This document shows, one piece after another, positions 1 through 5,254 of a DNA stretch of 6,335 nt. Origin of the DNA: Gammaproteobacteria bacterium. Its GTDB lineage: Bacteria > Pseudomonadota > Gammaproteobacteria > UBA9214. How positions within the stretch are numbered: position 1 is the stretch's first letter; every line of letters begins with the position of its first letter. The position numbers were made by a program, and so were the translations under genes. The DNA lies in the NCBI GenBank assembly GCA_030599705.1, contig JAUVNM010000109.1:1-6335 (forward strand), written 5' to 3'. The notes below the pieces were generated by a model. The model saw nothing but the letters and a program-made list of their open reading frames with translations, searched no databases and had not been told where the DNA came from.

Positions 1-12
1 CGCCCTTTTTTT
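1..12 (+). terminator. Probable 3' end of an upstream gene's intrinsic terminator (cut by window edge)
   Basis: The window opens with CGCCC followed directly by seven T residues (6-12). GC-rich sequence running straight into a T-run is what the descending arm and U-tract of a rho-independent terminator look like. The matching GGGCG arm would lie left of the window, so the hairpin cannot be verified. A GGGCG at 25-29 could instead pair with 1-5, but that would put the T-run inside the loop. If it is a terminator, the gcv genes begin a new transcription unit. Confidence 0.35.
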
Positions 13-81
13 ACGTCCCGGGACGGGCGTAACGCATCCGCGGCTTGGCAACCCGCGATAACGACAGAGAAACAGGCGGAT

Positions 82-1173
82 ATGGGGAACAAGACACCTT
101 TATATGATGAACACGTCGCCGCCGGCGGCAAACTGGTCGACTTTGCCGGCTGGGACATGCCCATCAATTACGGCTCCCAGGTCAATGAACATCACACGGT
201 CCGCAACGACGCCGGCATGTTCGATGTTTCGCACATGACCGTGGTGGACCTGACCGGTGAACGGGTACGTGACTTCCTGCGCTACCTGCTGGCCAATGAC
301 GTCAATCGCCTCAAGGACAGTGGCAAGGCCCTCTACAGCTGCATGCTGAATGAATCCGGTGGCGTGATCGATGACCTGATCGTGTATTACCTCGATGATG
401 AACACTTTCGCATGGTCGTCAATGCCGGTACCCGCGACAAGGACCTTGCCTGGCTGGAACAGCAGGCGCCCGCGTTCTCGGTCACGGTGACCGAGCGTCC
501 GGAGCTGGCCATGGTAGCGGTGCAGGGACCCAAGGCCCGCGACCGGGTACTCGACGTGCTGGATGCGGATGCCCGCGCCATTGCCGAACTGCTCAAGCCT
601 TTCTTTGGCGCCTTTGCCGGCGACTGGTTTATCGCGCGTACCGGGTATACCGGGGAGGATGGTTTTGAAATTGTGCTGCCTCCCGCGGCGGCGGTTACCT
701 TCTGGCAGCAACTGAAAGCCGCCGGTGTTGTGCCGACCGGTCTTGGCGCCCGCGATACCCTGCGCCTCGAGGCCGGCATGAACCTGTACGGTTCCGACAT
801 GGACGAATCCATTACACCGCTGGAGGCCGCGCTGTCATGGACCGTGGCCTGGGAGCCCCGGGACCGTGATTTTATCGGTCGCAGCGCGCTGGAGAAACAA
901 CGCTCCGAAGGTGCCGGCAACAAGCTGGTCGGCCTGTTGCTGGAAGGCAAGGGTGTATTGCGCAATCACCAGAAGGTCGTGGTGGAGAATGACGGCGAAG
1001 GCGAGATCACCAGCGGCAGTTTTTCGCCGACGCTGCAGCGTGCCATTGCGTTTGCACGGGTCCCGAAGGACACCGGCGACAGCTGCCAGGTCGAAATCCG
1101 CGGCAAGCTGATGCCGGCACGCGTCGTCAGGCCACCGTTCGTGCGCAATGGCGAAGCACAGATCGAACTCTAG
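82..1173 (+). CDS. gcvT: Aminomethyltransferase (glycine cleavage system T-protein)
   Basis: This cytosolic folate enzyme takes the aminomethyl group from the lipoyl arm of GcvH, releases ammonia and forms 5,10-methylene-tetrahydrofolate. The 363-residue product matches the family length (E. coli about 364) and aligns to remembered E. coli GcvT nearly without gaps. The N-terminal folate-binding GCV_T domain spans roughly residues 6-260. It includes MFDVSHM (46-52), GGVIDDLIVYY (93-103) with D97 at the catalytic aspartate position, YTGEDG (189-194) and GLGARDTLRLEAGMNLYG (220-237). The C-terminal GCV_T_C barrel spans about 280-357, with TSGSFSPTL (310-318). The ATG at 82 fits because its first residues, MGNKTPLYDEH, align with MAQQTPLYEQH of E. 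coli. An AGGCGGA-like Shine-Dalgarno sequence lies at 74-80. It is the first gene of the visible cluster. No broken motif is seen. Confidence 0.97.
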   Translation: MGNKTPLYDEHVAAGGKLVDFAGWDMPINYGSQVNEHHTVRNDAGMFDVSHMTVVDLTGERVRDFLRYLLANDVNRLKDSGKALYSCMLNESGGVIDDLIVYYLDDEHFRMVVNAGTRDKDLAWLEQQAPAFSVTVTERPELAMVAVQGPKARDRVLDVLDADARAIAELLKPFFGAFAGDWFIARTGYTGEDGFEIVLPPAAAVTFWQQLKAAGVVPTGLGARDTLRLEAGMNLYGSDMDESITPLEAALSWTVAWEPRDRDFIGRSALEKQRSEGAGNKLVGLLLEGKGVLRNHQKVVVENDGEGEITSGSFSPTLQRAIAFARVPKDTGDSCQVEIRGKLMPARVVRPPFVRNGEAQIEL

Positions 1174-1220
1174 ATTGAATCGACAGATAAACAATAATCC
1201 GGACACAAGCGAGGAAAGAC

Positions 1221-1616
1221 ATGAGTAATATCCCTGTTGACCTGAAGTATGCCAAGACCCATGAATGGGCGCGCGTGAATGACGATGGTTCCATCACGGT
1301 GGGAATATCGGACAGTGCCCAGGACCAGCTGGGCGACATGGTGTTTGTCGAAGTCCCGGAAACCGGCCAGGGCGTTGCTGCCGGGGAGGCCAGTGCCGTG
1401 GTCGAGTCGGTGAAGGCGGCTTCCGATGTGTATGCCCCGGTTGCCGGCGAGATCGTGGAGGTCAACGAGGGTCTGGCCGACAGCCCGGAAACGATCAACA
1501 CGGATGTCTACGGTAACGGCTGGATCTTTCGCATGACAGCGTCTGACAAGTCCGAACTGGACAAGCTGATGGATGCGGAAACGTATGAGTCGTTTCTTGC
1601 CTCCGAGGATCATTAA
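1221..1616 (+). CDS. gcvH: Glycine cleavage system H-protein (lipoyl carrier)
   Basis: GcvH is the small shuttle protein whose lipoyl-lysine arm moves the aminomethyl group from P-protein to T-protein and is reoxidised by L-protein. The product is 131 residues, typical of the family (E. coli 129). The lipoylation motif ESVKAASD lies at 62-69, with K65 as the modified lysine. Other family landmarks are THEWARV (13-19), ITVGISDSAQDQLGDMVFV (25-43), YAPVAGEIVEVN around 71-82, and a C-terminal GNGWIFRM segment. The start is supported by GAGG at 1211-1214, six nucleotides before the ATG. It sits 47 nt after gcvT, a gap in which I see no terminator, so the two are probably co-transcribed. Lipoate attachment and recycling enzymes must be encoded elsewhere. 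Confidence 0.97.
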   Translation: MSNIPVDLKYAKTHEWARVNDDGSITVGISDSAQDQLGDMVFVEVPETGQGVAAGEASAVVESVKAASDVYAPVAGEIVEVNEGLADSPETINTDVYGNGWIFRMTASDKSELDKLMDAETYESFLASEDH

Positions 1617-1633
1617 CAAGTCATTCCGCTGCC

Positions 1634-3034
1634 ATGCCTTTCATTCCGCATACCGAAACCGATATCCGCGACATGCTGGAGGCCATTGGCGCCAGTGATA
1701 TAGATCAGCTGTTCGATGAAATCCCGTCCGGCCTGCGCATCGGCGAGTTGTCCGGCGTGCCGGCTGGCATGACCGAGCAGGAGATCAGCCGCCTGATGGT
1801 TGCGCGTGCGGAAGCCGATGGCCGTCCGCTGTGTTTTACCGGCGCCGGCGCCTATGACCACCATATCCCGGCCGCCGTCTGGGAGATCACCACACGCGGT
1901 GAATTCTACAGCGCCTACACGCCGTACCAGGCGGAGGCCAGCCAGGGCACCCTGCAGCTGCTGTACGAATTCCAGACCATGATGGCCGGACTCACCGGCA
2001 TGGATGTCTCGAATGCCTCGCTGTATGACGGGGCCTCGGCGCTGGCCGAGGCCGTGCTGATGGCGGTGCGCGCCAACCGCAAGTCGAAATCACGCCGTAT
2101 CCTGGTCCCGACAACCGTGCATCCGCAGTACCGCAAGACCGCGCATACCATTGTCAACAACCAGGGCATTGAGCTGGTGGACGTGCCGTATTGCAGCGAC
2201 GGCGGCAACACCGTTCCCGATTCACTCAGGCATCTGGAGGGTGAGGACATCACGGCACTGGTCATCCAGCACCCGAATTTCTTTGGTGTCCTCGAGGAAG
2301 TGGATGTGCTCACCGAGTGGGCGCATAAACAGGGTGCCCTGGTCATCGCCGTCACCAACCCCGTGTCTCTCGCGCTGCTCAGGCCGCCGGGTGAATGGGG
2401 CGGGCAGGGCGCGGACATTGCCTGTGGCGAGGGACAGCCGCTGGGCGTGCCGCTGGCCGCCGGCGGTCCGTACTTCGGCTATATGTGTTGCAAGCAGGCG
2501 CTGGTCCGGCAGATGCCGGGACGCATCGTCGGGCGCACCATCGACCGTGACGAGCGTGACGGCTATACCCTGACGCTGCAGGCGCGTGAACAGCATATCC
2601 GCCGCTCCAGGGCGACTTCCAATATCTGCACCAACCAGGGGTTGCTGGTGACTGCGGCGACCATCTACATGGCGCTGCTGGGTGCCGACGGGCTGGCCAA
2701 CGTGGCCCGTGCGTGCCATGCCAATACGCGTGCGCTGGTCGACAGGCTGACCGGGAATGATTGCGTCAGCCCGTTATTCAACCGGCCGTACTTTCATGAA
2801 ACCGTGCTGCAGTTCTCCCTGCCGCTGGCCGACGTGTTGCGCCCGTTATATGCACACAACCTGCTGCCGGGTTATGATCTGTCGAAGGACTATCCGGAAC
2901 TTGGCAATGCCCTGCTGGTATGTGCCACCGAGGCGCGCAGCGCGGCGGATATCGATCTGTATGCCGATCACCTGAACCGTATTATCGAGAGCCAGACGGC
3001 AGCTGGCTGCCCGGTGCAGCCGAAAATGGCCTGA
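1634..3034 (+). CDS. gcvPA: Glycine dehydrogenase (decarboxylating) subunit 1, N-terminal half of split P-protein
   Basis: This is the alpha-type subunit of the two-subunit P-protein, which with GcvPB decarboxylates glycine and loads the remaining aminomethyl group onto GcvH. The 466 residues plus the 484 of GcvPB total 950, close to the single-chain E. coli GcvP (about 957). Family stretches include MPFIPHTETDIRDML (1-15), FTGAGAYDHHIPAAV (68-82), YTPYQAEASQGTLQLLYEFQ (95-114) and GEGQPLGVPLAAGGPYFGYM (265-284). The subunit has the aminotransferase-like fold but lacks the PLP lysine, which lies in GcvPB, as is normal. The ATG at 1634 gives the canonical family N-terminus and no in-frame start codon lies just upstream. 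It follows gcvH by 17 nt with no recognisable Shine-Dalgarno sequence in that gap; the nearest purine-rich stretch, GAGG at 1605-1608, is about 25 nt away. Coupling to gcvH translation is therefore plausible. Its partner gene is not adjacent: tpx intervenes. Confidence 0.97.
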   Translation: MPFIPHTETDIRDMLEAIGASDIDQLFDEIPSGLRIGELSGVPAGMTEQEISRLMVARAEADGRPLCFTGAGAYDHHIPAAVWEITTRGEFYSAYTPYQAEASQGTLQLLYEFQTMMAGLTGMDVSNASLYDGASALAEAVLMAVRANRKSKSRRILVPTTVHPQYRKTAHTIVNNQGIELVDVPYCSDGGNTVPDSLRHLEGEDITALVIQHPNFFGVLEEVDVLTEWAHKQGALVIAVTNPVSLALLRPPGEWGGQGADIACGEGQPLGVPLAAGGPYFGYMCCKQALVRQMPGRIVGRTIDRDERDGYTLTLQAREQHIRRSRATSNICTNQGLLVTAATIYMALLGADGLANVARACHANTRALVDRLTGNDCVSPLFNRPYFHETVLQFSLPLADVLRPLYAHNLLPGYDLSKDYPELGNALLVCATEARSAADIDLYADHLNRIIESQTAAGCPVQPKMA

Positions 3035-3047
3035 ATCGGTTTTTTTT
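3020..3047 (+). terminator. Weak candidate terminator or attenuator overlapping the gcvPA stop codon
   Basis: CCGA (3020-3023) can pair with TCGG (3036-3039), and eight T residues (3040-3047) follow at once. The gcvPA stop (3032-3034) lies in the 12-nt loop. The stem has only four strong pairs, so full termination is doubtful. Just upstream, GGCTGC (3005-3010) and GCAGCC (3016-3021) form a perfect 6-bp hairpin with a 5-nt loop. This overlaps both the T-proximal stem and another possible stem (GGCAG 2998-3002 with CTGCC 3007-3011), so the folds compete. Partial termination or pausing between gcvPA and tpx is possible. Translating ribosomes would disrupt these structures. Confidence 0.25.
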
Positions 3048-3065
3048 AGAACAGGCAATCACACC

Positions 3066-3071
3066 AGGAGG
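3066..3071 (+). promoter_or_regulatory. Strong Shine-Dalgarno sequence fixing the tpx start
   Basis: A full consensus AGGAGG lies seven nucleotides before the ATG at 3079. It is the best ribosome-binding site in the window and rules out the longer in-frame reading that opens at 2920 inside gcvPA. It contrasts with gcvPA, which has no visible site, and suggests tpx is translated efficiently and independently. Confidence 0.85.
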
Positions 3072-3078
3072 ACTGAAT

Positions 3079-3576
3079 ATGGCCAACGTGACATTGAAGG
3101 GAACTGAATTCCACACCAACGGTGAGTTGCCGGAAGTCGGCAGTAGCGCACCGGATTTTCATCTCGTGGACGGCAAGCTGAACGATATGCATCTCGCGGA
3201 TTACAGCGGCAAGAAGAAACTGCTGAATATCGTTCCCAGCCTGGATACACCCACCTGTGCGATCTCGACCAAAAAATTCAACGATCATGCCGGCAGCCAT
3301 GCTGATGCGGTGATACTGGTTATATCCGCTGACCTGCCGTTCGCCATGGAGCGTTTCTGCGGGGCCGAGGGCATCGAGAATGTCATTTCCCTGTCGATGA
3401 TGCGCTCCCGTAATTTTGCAAAGGACTACGGCGTGTTGCTGACGGACGGTCCGCTGGCCGGGATTACGGCGCGTGCCGTGGTAGTGGTCGATGAAAATGA
3501 CAAGGTCGTGTACACGCAGCTGGTACCGGAGATTGCCGATGAGCCGGACTATGACGCGGCACTGGCGGTGTTATAA
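3079..3576 (+). CDS. tpx: Thiol peroxidase, Tpx-type atypical 2-Cys peroxiredoxin
   Basis: Tpx reduces hydrogen peroxide and organic (lipid) hydroperoxides with electrons from thioredoxin. The product is 165 residues (E. coli Tpx about 168) and aligns along its whole length with remembered E. coli Tpx. The peroxidatic cysteine is C60 in PSLDTPTCA, with T57 at the conserved catalytic threonine position. The resolving cysteine is C94 in ADLPFAMERFCGAEG. Downstream landmarks are DGPLAGITARAVVVVDEND and a C-terminal EPDYDAALAVL. There is no signal peptide, so it should be cytoplasmic or at most weakly periplasm-associated. The ATG at 3079 was chosen for the AGGAGG just upstream and the fit to family length. 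The gene lies between gcvPA and gcvPB, which normally adjoin, and is followed by a repeat-rich spacer. No OxyR-like operator or convincing promoter is visible before it, so read-through from gcvPA is the simplest assumption. Confidence 0.95.
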   Translation: MANVTLKGTEFHTNGELPEVGSSAPDFHLVDGKLNDMHLADYSGKKKLLNIVPSLDTPTCAISTKKFNDHAGSHADAVILVISADLPFAMERFCGAEGIENVISLSMMRSRNFAKDYGVLLTDGPLAGITARAVVVVDENDKVVYTQLVPEIADEPDYDAALAVL

Positions 3577-3640
3577 ATAGCCAGGGAAACTCTGATTTAT
3601 TTAACGGGTTCTTCCCTTGATTGAGTGGGTAGATTACCGT

Positions 3641-3663
3641 TGTAGGGCCGAATTTATTCGGCC
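3641..3663 (+). repeat. REP-like palindromic element, left copy
   Basis: The element begins with TGTAGGG and folds into GGCCGAA (3646-3652), loop TTTA, TTCGGCC (3657-3663), a perfect 7-bp stem. A GTAG head before a short palindrome is the hallmark of REP sequences mobilised by RAYT (REP-associated tyrosine) transposases. The right copy at 3710-3732 is its reverse-complement partner, matching at 20 of 23 positions. I know similar GTAGG-headed repeats from gammaproteobacterial intergenic regions, but genome copy number cannot be tested here. Confidence 0.7.
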
Positions 3664-3674
3664 AATCATGACAC

Positions 3675-3707
3675 CGGTCGTCAGAGCGGAAGTCTGATGA
3701 AATACCG
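3675..3707 (+). repeat. Inner hairpin between the two REP-like copies
   Basis: CGTCAGA (3679-3685) pairs with TCTGATG (3693-3699), including one G-T wobble, around a 7-nt loop. After a 4-nt AAAT bulge on the 3' side, CGGT (3675-3678) continues the stem with ACCG (3704-3707). This gives an 11-bp interrupted stem centred in the composite element. It is consistent with a BIME-type mosaic (two inverted REPs around a linker) in which the linker is itself structured. Confidence 0.5.
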
Positions 3708-3709
3708 CT

Positions 3710-3732
3710 GGTCGAATGAATTCGACCCTACA
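3710..3732 (-). repeat. REP-like palindromic element, right copy (inverted)
   Basis: Read on the minus strand this copy also starts TGTAGGG. On the plus strand it folds as GGTCGAA (3710-3716), loop TGAA, TTCGACC (3721-3727), followed by CTACA. Against the left copy it differs at three positions: one in the loop and two that face each other in the stem, turning a C-G pair into T-A. Together the copies bound a 92-nt composite (3641-3732) whose ends could also pair with each other, TGTAGGG with CCCTACA. I see no clear target-site duplication. Confidence 0.7.
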
Positions 3733-3734
3733 GA

Positions 3735-3751
3735 CTCTCCCAGAGGGAGAG
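3735..3751 (+). repeat. CTCTCCC/GGGAGAG palindrome
   Basis: CTCTCCC (3735-3741), AGA, GGGAGAG (3745-3751) is a perfect 7-bp stem with a 3-nt loop, only two nucleotides after the right REP-like copy. As I recall, palindromes of this CCCTCTCCC/GGGAGAGGG type are scattered through many proteobacterial genomes. No T-run follows directly (the next is 27 nt later), so a classical terminator is unlikely. It might act as an mRNA-stabilising stem for tpx. Confidence 0.5.
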
Positions 3752-3798
3752 GGAGCGCATTAATAAGTTCTGGATGGTTTTTTGAAGGGAAATAGAAC

Positions 3799-5253
3799 AT
3801 GCTGATTTTTGAGCAATCCCGGGCCGGTCGTCGTGCGCATGTGCAGGCGCCGGCTTCGGCGGAAGACACCCCGGATATCCCGGAGAGCCTGTTGCGTGAA
3901 ACACGCCCGCTGCTGCCGGAGGCTTCCGAGATGCAGGTGGTGCGGCATTACACCCGGTTGTCCCAGAAGAATTTCTCCATTGACACCCAGTTCTATCCGC
4001 TGGGTTCCTGCACCATGAAATACAACCCGCGCGCCTGCAACACGCTGGCAATGCTGCCGGGTTTTCTCGCACGTCACCCGCTGGCACCCGAGTCCATGGG
4101 GCAGGGATTCCTGGCCTGCATGTACGAACTGCAGGAAATGCTCAAGGCAGTGACCGGGATGCCGGCTGTGTCCCTGACACCGGCGGCCGGTGCGCAGGGC
4201 GAGTTTACCGGGGTGGCCATGATCCGTGCCTGGCACGACGCCAATGGGGATACCGGGCGCAACGAGATCCTCGTGCCGGATGCCGCGCATGGCACCAACC
4301 CCGCCACCGCCACCATGTGCGGTTACCAGGTGCACGAAATCCCGACCGGCAAGGACGGCGATGTCGATGTCGATGCACTCCGGGAAGCCGTCGGGGCGCA
4401 CACGGCCGGTATCATGCTGACCAACCCGTCGACCCTGGGTGTATTCGAGCGCCGCATCGAGGAAATTGCCGCGATCATCCACGAGGCCGGCGGTCTGTTG
4501 TACTACGATGGCGCCAACCTGAACGCGATCCTCGGCAAGGTGCGTCCCGGCGACATGGGTTTTGATGTCATCCATATGAACCTGCACAAGACGTTTTCCA
4601 CACCGCATGGCGGCGGCGGGCCGGGCGCGGGCCCCGTAGGTGTCAGCAAGCGGCTGGAGCCATTTCTGCCGGTGCCGGTCGTCGGCTACGACGGTGACGA
4701 GTATTACTGGATCACCGAGGATGTCCGGCCGCAAAGCATCGGACGCCTGTCGACGTTCATGGGCAATGCCGGCGTGCTGATGCGTGCCTATATCTATGCA
4801 CGCATGCTCGGCAGTGAGGGCATGCATCGCGTGGCGGACTTCGCCACGCTGAATGCCAACTACCTGATGGCAAAACTGACGGACGCCGGTTTTGACGTGG
4901 CGTTTCCGGAACGCCGCGCCACCCACGAATTTATCGTTACCCTGAAGCGCCAGCAGAAGGAACTCGGCATCACGGCCATGGACTTTGCCAAGCGCCTGCT
5001 GGACTACAACATGCATGCGCCGACCACCTATTTCCCCATGCTGGTGCCGGAATGCCTGCTCATCGAGCCGACCGAGACCGAGTGCAAGGAAGACCTGGAT
5101 GCCTTTGTCGATGCCATGGTGAAGATCCAGCAGGAGGCGGAAACCGCGCCGGAACTGCTCAAGGAGGCCCCGCATACCCAGCCGGTACGCCGGCTGGACG
5201 AAGTGCGTGCCGCCAAACAGCTCGACCTGGTCTGGTCGGGCAAGGTAGATTGA
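3799..5253 (+). CDS. gcvPB: Glycine dehydrogenase (decarboxylating) subunit 2, PLP-bearing C-terminal half of split P-protein
   Basis: This beta-type subunit carries the pyridoxal phosphate and, with GcvPA, catalyses glycine decarboxylation and transfer of the aminomethyl group to lipoyl-GcvH. The 484-residue product has the usual family length. The PLP lysine is K264 in HMNLHKTFSTPHGGGGPG (259-276), with the glycine-rich loop directly after it. Other conserved elements are FYPLGSCTMKYNPR (65-78), TPAAGAQGEFTG (127-138), DAAHGTNPA (161-169) and YYDGANLNAI (235-244), whose D237 and H164 sit where PLP-contacting residues are expected. The start ATG yields the family N-terminus MLIFEQSRAGRR, and AAGGGA at 3785-3790 is a well-placed ribosome-binding site. 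Unusually, it lies 764 nt from the gcvPA stop, separated by tpx and a repeat-rich spacer. It is followed after 1 nt by the kinase gene. Confidence 0.97.
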   Translation: MLIFEQSRAGRRAHVQAPASAEDTPDIPESLLRETRPLLPEASEMQVVRHYTRLSQKNFSIDTQFYPLGSCTMKYNPRACNTLAMLPGFLARHPLAPESMGQGFLACMYELQEMLKAVTGMPAVSLTPAAGAQGEFTGVAMIRAWHDANGDTGRNEILVPDAAHGTNPATATMCGYQVHEIPTGKDGDVDVDALREAVGAHTAGIMLTNPSTLGVFERRIEEIAAIIHEAGGLLYYDGANLNAILGKVRPGDMGFDVIHMNLHKTFSTPHGGGGPGAGPVGVSKRLEPFLPVPVVGYDGDEYYWITEDVRPQSIGRLSTFMGNAGVLMRAYIYARMLGSEGMHRVADFATLNANYLMAKLTDAGFDVAFPERRATHEFIVTLKRQQKELGITAMDFAKRLLDYNMHAPTTYFPMLVPECLLIEPTETECKEDLDAFVDAMVKIQQEAETAPELLKEAPHTQPVRRLDEVRAAKQLDLVWSGKVD

Positions 5254-5254
5254 C

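Larger units (their letters stand above)
3577..3798. other. 222-nt non-coding spacer between tpx and gcvPB, dense in inverted repeats
   Basis: This is the longest gene-free stretch in the window and looks visibly richer in AT than the flanking genes. From left to right it holds a weak possible hairpin (AGGGAA 3583-3588 with TTCCCT 3612-3617, 23-nt loop), an inverted pair of REP-like hairpins (3641-3732), a palindrome (3735-3751) and a T-run (3778-3783) close to the gcvPB ribosome-binding site. No small ORF with a ribosome-binding site and no tRNA was seen. Both a convincing sigma70 promoter and a canonical terminator are lacking. If gcvPB has its own promoter it must lie here or within tpx. 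Confidence 0.8.

Noticed and set aside
1..81. Glycine riboswitch upstream of gcvT
   Set aside because: Such switches often control gcvT, but the 81 nt available are too short for a tandem aptamer and I see none of the conserved core segments. One further upstream cannot be excluded.
1634..3034. Loss of the PLP lysine in the first P-protein gene as a sign of a pseudogene
   Set aside because: GcvPA subunits normally lack this lysine. It is present as K264 in GcvPB, and the pair sums to the length of single-chain GcvP.
2920..3078. An N-terminal extension of tpx by 53 codons starting inside gcvPA
   Set aside because: The extension has no similarity to Tpx, overlaps the gcvPA end, and the AGGAGG before 3079 together with normal family length fixes the start at 3079.
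3583..3617. Hairpin AGGGAA/TTCCCT after tpx as terminator
   Set aside because: Six pairs around a 23-nt loop with no T-run; likely chance.
3617..3766. Sigma70 promoter for gcvPB (TTGATT/TTGAGT near 3617-3626, TAATAA at 3761-3766)
   Set aside because: Neither candidate has a partner hexamer at 16-18 nt spacing, so I would not annotate a promoter from these fragments.
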